From: Spirochaetales bacterium
Lineage (GTDB): Bacteria; Spirochaetota; Spirochaetia; Sphaerochaetales; Sphaerochaetaceae
Direction of reading: 5' to 3'
Length of the DNA stretch: 41,290 bases
Assembly (NCBI GenBank): GCA_012519115.1
Contig: JAAYQW010000095.1
Location: 1-41,290, forward strand
The notes beneath the pieces were generated by a model that saw only the letters and a program-made list of their open reading frames with translations, searched no databases and was not told the origin of the DNA. The position numbers and the translations under genes are program-made. Positions 1-7,639 of this stretch are shown one piece after another. Positions within the stretch are counted from its first letter, which is position 1. Every line of letters begins with the position of its first letter.

Positions 1-832
1 AATGGCAGAAGGAACTGATTGACAAGGTCAGACCCACCATCAGAAGGCCGGCAAACATCATCCGCAATCCCGAGGACGACAAGTCCTACATCTATGGGGT
101 AACCGACTACAAGATTGAGTCCTACGGCAGAACCTGGAGGCATGTCTATTTCGACCCCGTCAGGAAGGAACAGGACATCGCATCGCTGATGCTCAAGCTG
201 AGAAAGTGCGAGGAGGAGCTTGCAAGCGGGAATACCTTCGAGAAGAACAGGAACCTGTACGAGACGTACTTCATTGTCAAGGAGACGCCCAAGCGAGGAA
301 GGAAGGTCAGCCTGAACGAGGAGGCCGTCAATGCCTACATCGACGGCTACAGCGGATTCTGGATCATCCTCACCAATGCACAGAAGGATGCATCCAAGGC
401 CTTGGAGCACTACAACCGCAGGTGCGACATCGAGTTCCATTTCGACGACATGAAGAACCTCTTGGACTGCAACAGGCTCAATGTGCACACAGAGAAGACC
501 ATGAAGGGCAGGCTATTCGTCAACTTCATCACACTCATCCTGCTCAATGATCTGAGAGGCAAGGTCTCGGCCATCAAGCCCAGGGACAGGAAGTACTGGG
601 ATTTCAAGGACATGCTGAACAAGGTGGCAACCTATTCCAGAATCCACTTCACCGGCACCTACAAGGATCTGTGGACGGTGCCGACCAAGGCTCAGAGACT
701 GATCTTCAGCCTCTTGAAGATAGAGTACCATTGGAAGGGAAAGATAGTGGATTTTGAGAAGCCCATAGAGCCTGAAGAAGATGCGGAACAGGATGTCGAA
801 GAAACCTAGATATAATTAGGACGGGAATTTGA
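1..832 (+). mobile_element. Right-hand part of an insertion sequence
   Basis: The transposase gene ends at 809 and parA homology resumes at about 833, in the middle of the parA coding sequence. The element boundary therefore lies at roughly 810-835. The left end is outside the window, so the terminal inverted repeats and any target duplication cannot be matched here. IS1634-group elements are known to make unusually long target duplications, so the missing parA start may sit intact on the far side. Confidence 0.6.
3..809 (+). CDS. Transposase, IS1634/IS4-type DDE family, C-terminal part (5' end outside window)
   Basis: The reading frame is open from the left edge and ends at TAG 807-809, giving 268 residues of a longer protein. 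It would catalyse cut-and-paste movement of its insertion sequence. The segment YNRRCDIEFHFDDMKNLLD followed by KGRLFVNFITLIL fits the C-terminal catalytic region of IS4/IS1634-type DDE transposases, in which the last acidic residue sits in a Y-x2-R-x3-E context. The other two catalytic Asp residues would lie upstream of the window. The C-terminal tail is acidic. Only about 25 bases separate its stop from the remains of parA, so the right end of the element must lie there. I cannot assign a named IS without a database, and its activity cannot be judged from a fragment. Confidence 0.8.
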   Translation, partial: WQKELIDKVRPTIRRPANIIRNPEDDKSYIYGVTDYKIESYGRTWRHVYFDPVRKEQDIASLMLKLRKCEEELASGNTFEKNRNLYETYFIVKETPKRGRKVSLNEEAVNAYIDGYSGFWIILTNAQKDASKALEHYNRRCDIEFHFDDMKNLLDCNRLNVHTEKTMKGRLFVNFITLILLNDLRGKVSAIKPRDRKYWDFKDMLNKVATYSRIHFTGTYKDLWTVPTKAQRLIFSLLKIEYHWKGKIVDFEKPIEPEEDAEQDVEET

Positions 833-1504
833 GGGTATAAAACGTTGCTTGTTGATGTGGATCCGCAGGGCAATCTCTCCTCTTGGTTCATGAAAGAGGC
901 AAGCCAATATGAATTGGCTGATGTCCTGCAAGGAAAATGCTACTATGAAGATGCGGTTGTTGAGATTAAAGCTATACCTAATCTATATTTGATCCCAACC
1001 TTTGCTATTGGCGGAACATTAAAGCTGTATTCGGAAACAAAACTTTCCGATGAGCCATTCATCATCCAAGATCTTGTACAGTCAATGAATAATGATTTTG
1101 ATCATATCGTATTGGATTTATCACCTGGTCTAGGGCGTCTGGAGCGTTCAGCGCTCATAGCCAGTGATGAGGTGATCTCCCCGATGACACCGGAGGTGTT
1201 CGGCCTTGATGGTCTGGAGATTTTCATAGAAGAGCTGAATAAGCTTAGAAAAAACCTTCGATCAAATCTTATTCATGAAAAGATTATCATCAACTCGTTC
1301 GATAATCGAATCAAACAGCACCGAGATATTTTGACTGCTGCCACTGATGGCAAGTTTGATGTGTATAAAATCCCCGTCGATCCTCATTTCAGAAAAGCAC
1401 AAGAGGCAGGTAAAGCCCCGCAGCTTTTCAAGATTCGGGGAAGGGGATTGAAACCAGCCACAGCGGAAGCATTTGAAATGCTTAATCAAGATATTTGGAG
1501 TTAG
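833..1504 (+). pseudogene. parA-type partition ATPase, 5' end removed by insertion sequence
   Basis: After an in-frame TGA at 830-832 the frame reads GYKTLLVDVDPQGNLS, the classic ParA segment that normally follows the P-loop by about 25 residues. The downstream VLDLSPGLGRL segment is the ParA Walker-B region and VISPMTPEVFGLDGL is also typical. The Walker-A KGGxGKT loop and the real start are absent. A TTG at 845 could open a 219-residue product, but without the P-loop it could not bind ATP normally. ParA proteins move plasmids or chromosome origins together with a DNA-binding partner, here the gene at 1507. The frame is otherwise intact to TAG 1502-1504, so the disruption may be recent. Confidence 0.85.
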
Positions 1505-1506
1505 GT

Positions 1507-1758
1507 ATGGCGTTAAAAAGAAATCCGGATTTGGAAGAAGTTGTTGATCAAAGTATCAGTGGCCAAAAAGCAAAGCAATTGTTTTCGAAAGACACTCGAA
1601 CCAGAAAGAAGGAGAAGAAGGTACTGACAACCTTCTCCATTGAACCTTCCTTCAAAATGGAGTTGGAGGATCTTTTTGCGGATATGGGTCTCGGCTGGGC
1701 TGCAGGTATTCGTTTTTCATTACGAGAATTTTATAAAAAATATAGAGAAGAAGAATGA
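1507..1758 (+). CDS. Small ribbon-helix-helix partner of ParA (ParG/CopG-like)
   Basis: This 83-residue protein starts at ATG 1507, two bases after the parA stop, with GGAG at 1497-1500 as ribosome binding site. Residues 1-40 are polar and rich in Lys and Arg, as in flexible ParG-type tails. From about residue 41 the pattern TTFSIEPSFKMELEDLF, then DMGLGWAAGIRFSLREFYKKY, fits a beta strand plus two helices of the ribbon-helix-helix fold. In type Ib partition systems the second gene encodes such a centromere-binding protein, which usually also represses the operon. The neighbouring AT-rich repeats would be its natural target. With parA broken, this gene may survive as a solitary DNA-binding protein. 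The family call comes from pattern and position, not from a database match. Confidence 0.7.
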   Translation: MALKRNPDLEEVVDQSISGQKAKQLFSKDTRTRKKEKKVLTTFSIEPSFKMELEDLFADMGLGWAAGIRFSLREFYKKYREEE

Positions 1759-1842
1759 TTCTGTATATTATTTGTAAGGAATTCTATTTAACAAACCTAT
1801 TATAATATTAAACCTATATAGAAATAATAAAATATAATAAGA

Positions 1843-1877
1843 AACAATAGCTAACAAATGAAAAGTTAGCTATTGTT
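1843..1877. repeat. Perfect 13-bp inverted repeat, 9-base spacer
   Basis: AACAATAGCTAAC at 1843-1855 is mirrored by GTTAGCTATTGTT at 1865-1877 around AAATGAAAA. The stem is AT-rich and is not followed by a U-run on either strand, so a simple Rho-independent terminator is a poor fit. A protein-binding site, for example for the ribbon-helix-helix protein, is more likely. Confidence 0.75.
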
Positions 1878-1937
1878 CTATATAAGTATAAACAAAAATA
1901 AAATAGTATAAATATAAAAACACATATGATACAAATA

Positions 1938-1961
1938 TTTATGATAGTTATAAATCATAAA
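1938..1961. repeat. Perfect 8-bp inverted repeat
   Basis: TTTATGAT at 1938-1945 pairs with ATCATAAA at 1954-1961 across an 8-base spacer, in the same AT-rich stretch as the longer repeat. In such AT-rich DNA a repeat of this size can arise by chance. Confidence 0.45.
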
Positions 1962-2114
1962 GTTCTATAATTAACATAAATAATGCAATATAAACAAATA
2001 AAAATAATCAGAAACAAGAATAGTTCCATATTGTCTGATAGCGAACATGTATCTGCGTGGAAGATTTAAACATTTTGACGTATCATGTATGTATATTGTT
2101 TGTTGGAGATATAC

Positions 2115-3689
2115 ATGTGGTGGAAGGACAGCATCGTCTATCGAATCGATCCCCGGAGTTTTCAGGATAGTGATGATGATGGAATGGGGGATGTAAAAGG
2201 GATAACCAAACGAATGGATTATATAAAGCATGTAGGCTTCAATACAATCCTTTTGAGTCCCATGCTTCAACCAGGCTCCGTCGATCATATCAAAAGTACC
2301 GGCACCCTTGCCGGATTTCCGCAAAACTTGGGTTCAATCCAAGATATTCACAATATGATTCAGACTGCTCATGATCATGACTTGAAGATCATCTTTTGCC
2401 TTGTTTTGAGTAATACTTCCATCGATCATCCCTGGTTTGAAGCTGCAGTCGCGGATAGGAATAGCAAATTCAGTTCCTTTTATATCTTTTGTGATGAAAT
2501 CCCCAATAATTGGATCAACGTGAGCGGAAAAAAGGCTTGGAGTTTCGAAGAGCGAAGAAAACAGTATTACCATCACAGCTACAACTATGACAGTGCTGAT
2601 TTGAATTGGCGAAATCCTGAGCTTGGGCTCATCATGGAGGAGTATCTGGCATATTGGCTTGATAGCGGAGTTGACGGATTCTATCTTCAAGATATCAATA
2701 CCTTGATCAAAGACGATGCATTGCGGGATAATCCTACAAATTTCGGGGTTATTCGACGCAGATACGAGCGCCAAGAGCATGTATTTGATCGAAACCGTTC
2801 GGAAACGCATCTGAAGCTTGAACGACTGAGGAATGTCGTCAATCGGTATGAGGATCGAATCCTGATCGGCAGATTGCAATCTCCTGACGCAGGAGAGCCG
2901 GAGCTTTCCGCTTCATATCTAGGTGTGGAGAGTGAAAAGATGCATCTGGTCGTCGATCGTTCGATCACCAACACCCGTTTTACAGCGAATCGAATAGCGT
3001 TGAGCGCCAAACGGCTCTATGAAGCGATAGGAAGCAGCCGCACCCCCGTGTGGGAGCTTACCGATGGGAGTCGTTCCAGAATCCTGAACAGATGCGGGAA
3101 AGTAGAAGCATTGGCCAGGTTGGCCGCCCTGTTTCAATTGACCCAGCGGGGAATGATCATTCTCTATTATGGTCAGGAACTCGGCCTGCCCGATTCGAAG
3201 CTTCCGTTTTATAAACGATTGTTTCGGAAAAAACAGGAACAACGAGCTCTCGGGCCGATGATATGGAGTACCGGCGAGGGAAGCGGTTTCAGCATGGGCG
3301 AACCGTGGATTCCTTTTGCCCGAGGTGCGAACCGGCTTTCAGTTGAAAACCAATTGCTTGAAGAAGGTTCGATTCTTCAGCTTTATCGGGCTCTCATCGA
3401 GCTTCGTAATCGATGTCCCGCGTTACGGAGAGGAGTGTGTTCCTTCATCGAGACTTCCGATCCTCATATGCTGGTCTACGCGCGAGAGACGGAAGAAGAG
3501 AGCTATATGATCTTGCTCAATTTCAATGAACGCTATCAAAACCTTGCATTCAAAGACTTTGAAGTAAGAGGAACTGTTGTCTTCTCGACGCTTCGCGGCA
3601 TCCCCAACGAAGGGGGGAGGGTAGTATTGGAAGAGCTAGGTCCATATGAAGGAGTCATCCTCCGTCTCGACTCAGAGACGGAAGAGTAA
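2115..3689 (+). CDS. GH13-family (alpha-amylase fold) protein with degenerate active site
   Basis: The 524-residue protein begins at ATG 2115 with GGAG at 2105-2108; an ATG at 2085 in the same frame lacks such a site. The architecture is that of oligo-1,6-glucosidase/trehalose-synthase-type GH13 proteins: WWKDSIVYRIDPRSF at the start, ADLNWRNPEL at 161-170, and a C-terminal beta domain from about 440. The conserved regions are altered. In region I, Asp and His are replaced by Cys95 and Asn100. In region II, the Arg and the nucleophile Asp are replaced by Tyr190 and Gln192. In region III, the acid/base Glu is replaced by Arg253. In region IV, the His is replaced by Thr316, while Asp317 may remain. 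Hydrolysis is therefore unlikely; a sugar-binding or scaffold role, as in the inactive GH13 ectodomains of SLC3 proteins, is possible. There is no signal peptide. Its 3' end overlaps the glutamine synthetase gene tail to tail by 18 bases. Confidence 0.85.
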   Translation: MWWKDSIVYRIDPRSFQDSDDDGMGDVKGITKRMDYIKHVGFNTILLSPMLQPGSVDHIKSTGTLAGFPQNLGSIQDIHNMIQTAHDHDLKIIFCLVLSNTSIDHPWFEAAVADRNSKFSSFYIFCDEIPNNWINVSGKKAWSFEERRKQYYHHSYNYDSADLNWRNPELGLIMEEYLAYWLDSGVDGFYLQDINTLIKDDALRDNPTNFGVIRRRYERQEHVFDRNRSETHLKLERLRNVVNRYEDRILIGRLQSPDAGEPELSASYLGVESEKMHLVVDRSITNTRFTANRIALSAKRLYEAIGSSRTPVWELTDGSRSRILNRCGKVEALARLAALFQLTQRGMIILYYGQELGLPDSKLPFYKRLFRKKQEQRALGPMIWSTGEGSGFSMGEPWIPFARGANRLSVENQLLEEGSILQLYRALIELRNRCPALRRGVCSFIETSDPHMLVYARETEEESYMILLNFNERYQNLAFKDFEVRGTVVFSTLRGIPNEGGRVVLEELGPYEGVILRLDSETEE

Positions 3690-5792
3690 GTCGTCATAGG
3701 ATGGAATCGGCCAAACATGCTTGTCGGTATGAATCTCCATTAAATCAACGTGGGTCCGAAGCTCTTCCATCCGGGTTACCACCGTATCGCGGTACGCCTT
3801 GGCTTGGGCCAAGGGATCTTCCTGAATCTGTTTAGCTGCAGCAACAGCTTGATGCAGGAGATCGACCCCTTCCATCGTTTGCGTTAAGGATTCATGCAAC
3901 AGCGTCAGAAGTTCTTTTTGTTTCGCTACATCGAGATTCAGAGATTCCTGCTTCCAAATCGCTTCGGAAAGGGTTCCGAGGTAGGTGATCATAGCCGGAA
4001 TGATCTCTTTCCGGCACATTTCAATCATCGTCGACGCTTCAACGTTGATTTGCTTTGAATAGCCTTCCAAGTAGATTTCCAGCCGGCTCAGCGTTTCACC
4101 TCTGGAGAGGACTCCTTGACCCTCCAAAAGAGCGATGCTTTTTTCGCTTGCCATTTGAGGAAGAGCGCTGACGGTGTCTTTGTATTGGGGAAGACCCCGT
4201 TCTTCCGCTTCTTTTGCCCATTCCTCCGAGTAGCCGTTACCGTTGAAGATGATTCGTTTATGATTCTGGTAGAAATCACTGATGATCTTGTGCGATTCCG
4301 CATCTTTGTCCGTTGTCGCTTCCAGGCGATCGGCGGCTTCGCTGAGAACTTGAGCGACCGCGGCGTTGATGAAGATATTCGGTCCTGCCATCGATTGGGA
4401 GGAGCCGACCATCCGGTATTCGAACTTGTTTCCGGTAAAGGCGATAGGACTGGTCCGATTGCGGTCGGTGAGGTCTTTCGGCAGTTCGGGAAGAATCGTG
4501 GTTCCCATCTTCACTACTTCTTTGGCGCTCTTTTCACAGTTTCCTTCTTTGGAAAGTGTTTCCAAGATCGTCGTGAGCTGCTCCCCGAGGTAGATGCTGA
4601 TGACCGCCGGCGGCGCTTCGCTTGAACCGAGGCGCCAATCATTTCCCGCCGTGGCGGCGCCGCAGCGGATGAGCGGAGCGTATTCATCCATCGCTTTGAT
4701 GAAGGACGTGAGGAAGATCAGGAATTGCACGTTGTCTTCCACATTGCTTCCCGGAGCATAGAGGTTCGTGCCGTCTTCCGTGGCGAGCGACCAGTTGTCA
4801 TGCTTGCCCGATCCGTTCACTCCGACAAAGGGTTTTTCATGAAGGAGGGCCACCATCCCGTGTCGAAGAGCGACCATCTGCAGGACATCCATCAGCAGCT
4901 GGTTGTGATCGGTGGAAAGATTTGCCGCATCGTAGACAACCGCGATCTCAAACTGGTTGGGGGCGGATTCTTTATGCTGGGTCTTGCTGCTGATGCCGAG
5001 TTTCCACAATTCATAGTTCAGTTCGCTCATGAAGACCGTGACGCGATCACCGATCGTACCGTAGTAGTGGTCATTCTGTTCCTGGCTTTTTGCCCCCAAG
5101 GATCCGATGACGGTCCGTCCGGCCAGGCGAAGATCGGTACGCTGCTCATAGTATTTCCTGTCAACCAGGAAATACTCCTGTTCGGGACCGATATTGACGG
5201 TGATCCGTTTTGCTGACGTGTTGCCCAGTGCCCGAAGGACTCTCAACGCCTGTTTTTCAATCGCTTGATTGGATCTGAGCAAGGGTACCTTCTTATCGAG
5301 CGCTTCACCTTTGTATGAGAAGAACGCGGTGGGAATATACAGCGTTTTCACTCCGTGCACTTCTTTGAGGAAGGCGGGGGAGGAGGTGTCCCAGGCGGTG
5401 TATCCCCGGGCTTCAAACGTTTCTCGGAGGCCTCCATTGGGAAAGGACGAGGCATCGCCTTCACCTTTGATCAGTTCTTTTCCGCTGAACTCGAGGAGGA
5501 CTTTTCCTCCCTTGGTGGGGCTGATGAAGGAATCATGTTTTTCCGCGGTCAATCCGGTCAGCGGTTGGAACCAGTGGCAGAAATGGGTCGCACCACGGCT
5601 GAGAGCCCACTGCTTCATCGCGCTGGCGATATAATCGGCAAGCTCCTCATTCATCTCGCGCTGACCACGCTGCACTTCCTTCAGTTGGCGAATGATGGGG
5701 TCGCTGATATATTTGCTCATCTCCGCTTCGGTGAAGCAGTTGATTCCGTAGAAATCAGTTACCGGTGTCTTTGCGTAGTCGATCGTGAACAT
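3672..5792 (-). CDS. glnN: Glutamine synthetase, type III (GlnN)
   Basis: The enzyme makes glutamine from glutamate, ammonia and ATP in the cytoplasm. The 706-residue length and motifs such as THFCHWFQPLTGLTAEKHD near the N-terminus, GKHDNWS, SSEAPPAVISIYLGEQL and NKFEYRMVGSSQSM identify the large type III form rather than the 450-residue GlnA I. I chose ATG 5792 because AAAGGA lies eight bases upstream. The ATG at 5801, three codons earlier, has its GG directly against the start, which would be too close. A promoter with TTGCAC, 18 bases, TATCTT precedes it. The citrate synthase, aconitase and isocitrate dehydrogenase genes further along the window make its carbon precursor 2-oxoglutarate. 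Confidence 0.95.
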   Translation of the reverse strand: MFTIDYAKTPVTDFYGINCFTEAEMSKYISDPIIRQLKEVQRGQREMNEELADYIASAMKQWALSRGATHFCHWFQPLTGLTAEKHDSFISPTKGGKVLLEFSGKELIKGEGDASSFPNGGLRETFEARGYTAWDTSSPAFLKEVHGVKTLYIPTAFFSYKGEALDKKVPLLRSNQAIEKQALRVLRALGNTSAKRITVNIGPEQEYFLVDRKYYEQRTDLRLAGRTVIGSLGAKSQEQNDHYYGTIGDRVTVFMSELNYELWKLGISSKTQHKESAPNQFEIAVVYDAANLSTDHNQLLMDVLQMVALRHGMVALLHEKPFVGVNGSGKHDNWSLATEDGTNLYAPGSNVEDNVQFLIFLTSFIKAMDEYAPLIRCGAATAGNDWRLGSSEAPPAVISIYLGEQLTTILETLSKEGNCEKSAKEVVKMGTTILPELPKDLTDRNRTSPIAFTGNKFEYRMVGSSQSMAGPNIFINAAVAQVLSEAADRLEATTDKDAESHKIISDFYQNHKRIIFNGNGYSEEWAKEAEERGLPQYKDTVSALPQMASEKSIALLEGQGVLSRGETLSRLEIYLEGYSKQINVEASTMIEMCRKEIIPAMITYLGTLSEAIWKQESLNLDVAKQKELLTLLHESLTQTMEGVDLLHQAVAAAKQIQEDPLAQAKAYRDTVVTRMEELRTHVDLMEIHTDKHVWPIPSYDDLLFRL

Positions 5793-5821
5793 GGCTTTCA
5801 TCCTTTTTTAGCTCTGGCTTG

Positions 5822-5851
5822 AAGATACACAGTTTTAGGCTCTTTGTGCAA
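5822..5851 (-). promoter_or_regulatory. Predicted sigma70-type promoter of glnN
   Basis: On the minus strand TTGCAC (5851-5846) is followed after 18 bases by TATCTT (5827-5822), with an upstream TG adding extended -10 character. It would give a leader of about 25 bases carrying the AAAGGA site. Confidence 0.5.
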
Positions 5852-6086
5852 GGTGAGACGGTAATCGGGGGTAGGGTTCGCTGATAATTTTGGTGTTGGT
5901 GAATACAAAGACTACATGTTTGCATCCGTTCCATAATGAATATTTTGTATTAGGTGATGAAAAAATGCATCAATACAGAAATTGTATATACAGATGGGGA
6001 AATCGGTAGTAGGAAAAGTTAGGACACAGGGTACGGAATTATAGCGATTAATTTCAGAAAGTAATGATAAATACTGTATGATTATA
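5852..6086. other. Intergenic region between glnN and the first exported paralogue
   Basis: No gene is visible. The two genes are divergent, so the region carries upstream control DNA for both. Beyond the two promoters described separately I see only short, imperfect inverted repeats that I would not assign. Confidence 0.4.
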
Positions 6087-6133
6087 ATAATACCCATGTC
6101 AGGATTTGCAATATTCCATAAGTTTGGTATAGT
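6087..6133 (+). promoter_or_regulatory. Conserved promoter block upstream of exported paralogue P1
   Basis: TTGCAA (6106-6111), a 16-base spacer and TATAGT (6128-6133) form a promoter with an extended -10 TG. The block ATAATACCCATGTCAG just upstream of the -35 is identical to the one before P2 (7539), whereas sequence further upstream has diverged. The shared block could be an activator site or the edge of the duplicated unit. Confidence 0.6.
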
Positions 6134-6188
6134 AGGACAAGGAGTCAACAAGAGGCTATATATATAAGAGGAGAAGGAGGGTGATTGT

Positions 6189-7337
6189 ATGAATTCTGCC
6201 AGATACATAACTGTCTTTTTGATGCTCCTACTTATGCCTGTACTCCTTTTTGGAGCGATCACCGCCACATATTACGCTGAACCGTCTCTTTATCTTCAGG
6301 TCCAACCCGGTCCCTACACGAGCGATACGGTCATCGGGGCGAAGCTGGGATTCTTGGAGGTGACGACCGATGGTGAGGAAATCTATTCGCCGGCATGGGG
6401 CTCCACCAGCGAAAACATACTCCCTACTCTAGTCTATGGGGATATGAGATGGTATGATCAACCCTCCGGTCCGTTTATACCTCTTTCATCCCATCCGTTC
6501 CACATCATGAGCGTCGCATATCGCCATGGATACCCCGGACAGCCGACTATCACCAAGGTTGACCATCCTTACTCTCCGATCATCGACAACGGACCGATTC
6601 AGGTGAAGGTCAGTCCGTTCCGGGTGGAGCTGTATCTTGTCAACACGGATTCAACGAATCGCAATATAAAAGTCAAATCTCAATGGCCGGATCGGCCGGC
6701 AATCCATTTTCTTGAGGGTTTCGTATATACCTTTGATTTATTGTTTGACCCGGCTTACAGCTTCGTCGTCGCAAACCAGAAGGGCACAAAAGTCAACGAG
6801 ATGATGAATTTGCTGGGCGAACCCAATTCGAACGGATCATATGTGAGCGTCGGTGGTAATACCGGATCAAACAGCATACCTATCGCCCCTGGTTTGAATC
6901 CCAATACCCCGGGAATGCCGTACGGTCCTCCACAAACTGTCATTTTCAGCGTGGCCCTTAGCGACCTGTCAACCACGTTCGATCTCGCCGAAGCTGTCGG
7001 TTCGAACAGGAAAGTTGTAAACACGATGACCATCATCGTCTACAATGGAGTGGTTGGCGCCAACTACTCCCAAGAGGTGGTCTTTACCGACACATCATCT
7101 GGATTTGACGACTTCAGGCTGCTTCACGAGGAAGGCGGATCCGTCACAATTCCCTTCAATCTCTTTTTTGGAGGAACACAGGTGACGAAGGGGGAACCCA
7201 TTGATTGGGACACCCTTCAAAGCGGATCGGACAATATAAAAACGATTCAAATCGGAGGAATCGACCAGAACGCAATCGATTCACTTGCCAGCGGAACATA
7301 CTCCGATACGATTAGCGTGGAGATCAGGAATCCATAA
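6189..7337 (+). CDS. Exported beta-rich protein P1 with SCPU-like C-terminal domain
   Basis: The 382-residue protein starts at ATG 6189 behind a strong AAGGAGG eight bases away. Residues 1-23 form a signal peptide (hydrophobic run VFLMLLLMPVLLFGA), probably cut after FGA by signal peptidase I; no lipobox Cys is present. The mature protein has an N-terminal beta-rich domain opening with PGPYTSDT and GAKLGFLEV, then a Pro/Gly/Asn-rich linker around residues 228-251, then a second domain. That domain ends with IPFNLFFGGTQV and SGTYSDTISVEI, which resembles the closing strands of spore coat protein U and chaperone-usher pilin domains. I see no Cys in the protein. No usher or chaperone gene is nearby. 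A surface or periplasmic structural role is plausible, but the function is unknown. Confidence 0.8.
   Translation: MNSARYITVFLMLLLMPVLLFGAITATYYAEPSLYLQVQPGPYTSDTVIGAKLGFLEVTTDGEEIYSPAWGSTSENILPTLVYGDMRWYDQPSGPFIPLSSHPFHIMSVAYRHGYPGQPTITKVDHPYSPIIDNGPIQVKVSPFRVELYLVNTDSTNRNIKVKSQWPDRPAIHFLEGFVYTFDLLFDPAYSFVVANQKGTKVNEMMNLLGEPNSNGSYVSVGGNTGSNSIPIAPGLNPNTPGMPYGPPQTVIFSVALSDLSTTFDLAEAVGSNRKVVNTMTIIVYNGVVGANYSQEVVFTDTSSGFDDFRLLHEEGGSVTIPFNLFFGGTQVTKGEPIDWDTLQSGSDNIKTIQIGGIDQNAIDSLASGTYSDTISVEIRNP
7137..7337 (+). repeat. 3' copy 1 of a 201-bp duplicated coding segment
   Basis: The last 201 bases of P1 align without gaps to 8588-8788 of P2 and differ at scattered, mostly third-codon positions. This points to tandem duplication followed by selection on the protein, or to gene conversion of the C-terminal end. 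Confidence 0.8.
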
Positions 7338-7538
7338 CCAAGAGCAGCATAATTCTCTGAAGGATCTTTCCAAGATTCTTAGGTGACCATGTCGACCCCA
7401 ACTGCTGAAAATGGCAGGATACACCGACTCTGTGTGCAAAGTGGGATGAGCACTGATGACCGATGGAAAGTTAAGACATAAGAGAGGTAAAAATAACAAT
7501 CAATGATTGACTATGTTAATAAATTCAATAGAATTTTG
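7338..7538. other. Intergenic region between P1 and P2
   Basis: No gene is supported. An imperfect hairpin AAGGATCTT/AAGATTCTT with a three-base loop lies near 7361-7381 but lacks a U-run, so a terminator is not convincing. A short palindrome TCAATGATTGA lies near 7500-7510. The P2 promoter block follows. Confidence 0.4.
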
Positions 7539-7585
7539 ATAATACCCATGTCAGAACTTGCATTATTCTATAGGTTTGATATAGT
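7539..7585 (+). promoter_or_regulatory. Conserved promoter block upstream of exported paralogue P2
   Basis: TTGCAT (7558-7563), a 16-base spacer and TATAGT (7580-7585) with an extended TG reproduce the P1 promoter. The upstream 16 bases ATAATACCCATGTCAG are identical in both copies. Confidence 0.6.
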
Positions 7586-7614
7586 ATGATTAAGACTCCA
7601 CAGGAGGAGGTTTC

Positions 7615-7635
7615 ATGATAAGAAACGGGAGTTGA
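7615..7635 (+). other. Possible six-codon leader ORF ahead of P2
   Basis: An unusually strong AGGAGGAGG is followed by ATG 7615, which opens the mini-frame M-I-R-N-G-S and stops at TGA 7633-7635, five bases before the P2 start at 7640. P2 has its own GGGAG inside this frame. The arrangement would suit translational coupling, but it could be chance. Confidence 0.35.
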
Positions 7636-7639
7636 TACT

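Larger units (their letters stand above)
1759..2114. other. Very AT-rich non-coding stretch with inverted and direct repeats
   Basis: No credible gene is present. The stretch is strikingly A+T-rich, roughly one fifth G+C by eye, while its surroundings are near half. It holds a perfect 13-bp inverted repeat (1843-1877), a perfect 8-bp inverted repeat (1938-1945 with 1954-1961) and two copies of AAACCTAT at 1793-1800 and 1810-1817. Beside a parA/ribbon-helix-helix pair this would fit a centromere (parS) or replication-origin remnant, but that is inference. The right end holds the leader of the GH13 gene with GGAG at 2105-2108. Confidence 0.6.

Noticed and set aside
845-1504. A functional short ParA from TTG 845
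   Set aside because: No P-loop would be present and the homology begins before the TTG, so a truncated gene explains it better.
7361-7381. Hairpin after P1 as a terminator
   Set aside because: The stem is imperfect and there is no U-run on either strand.
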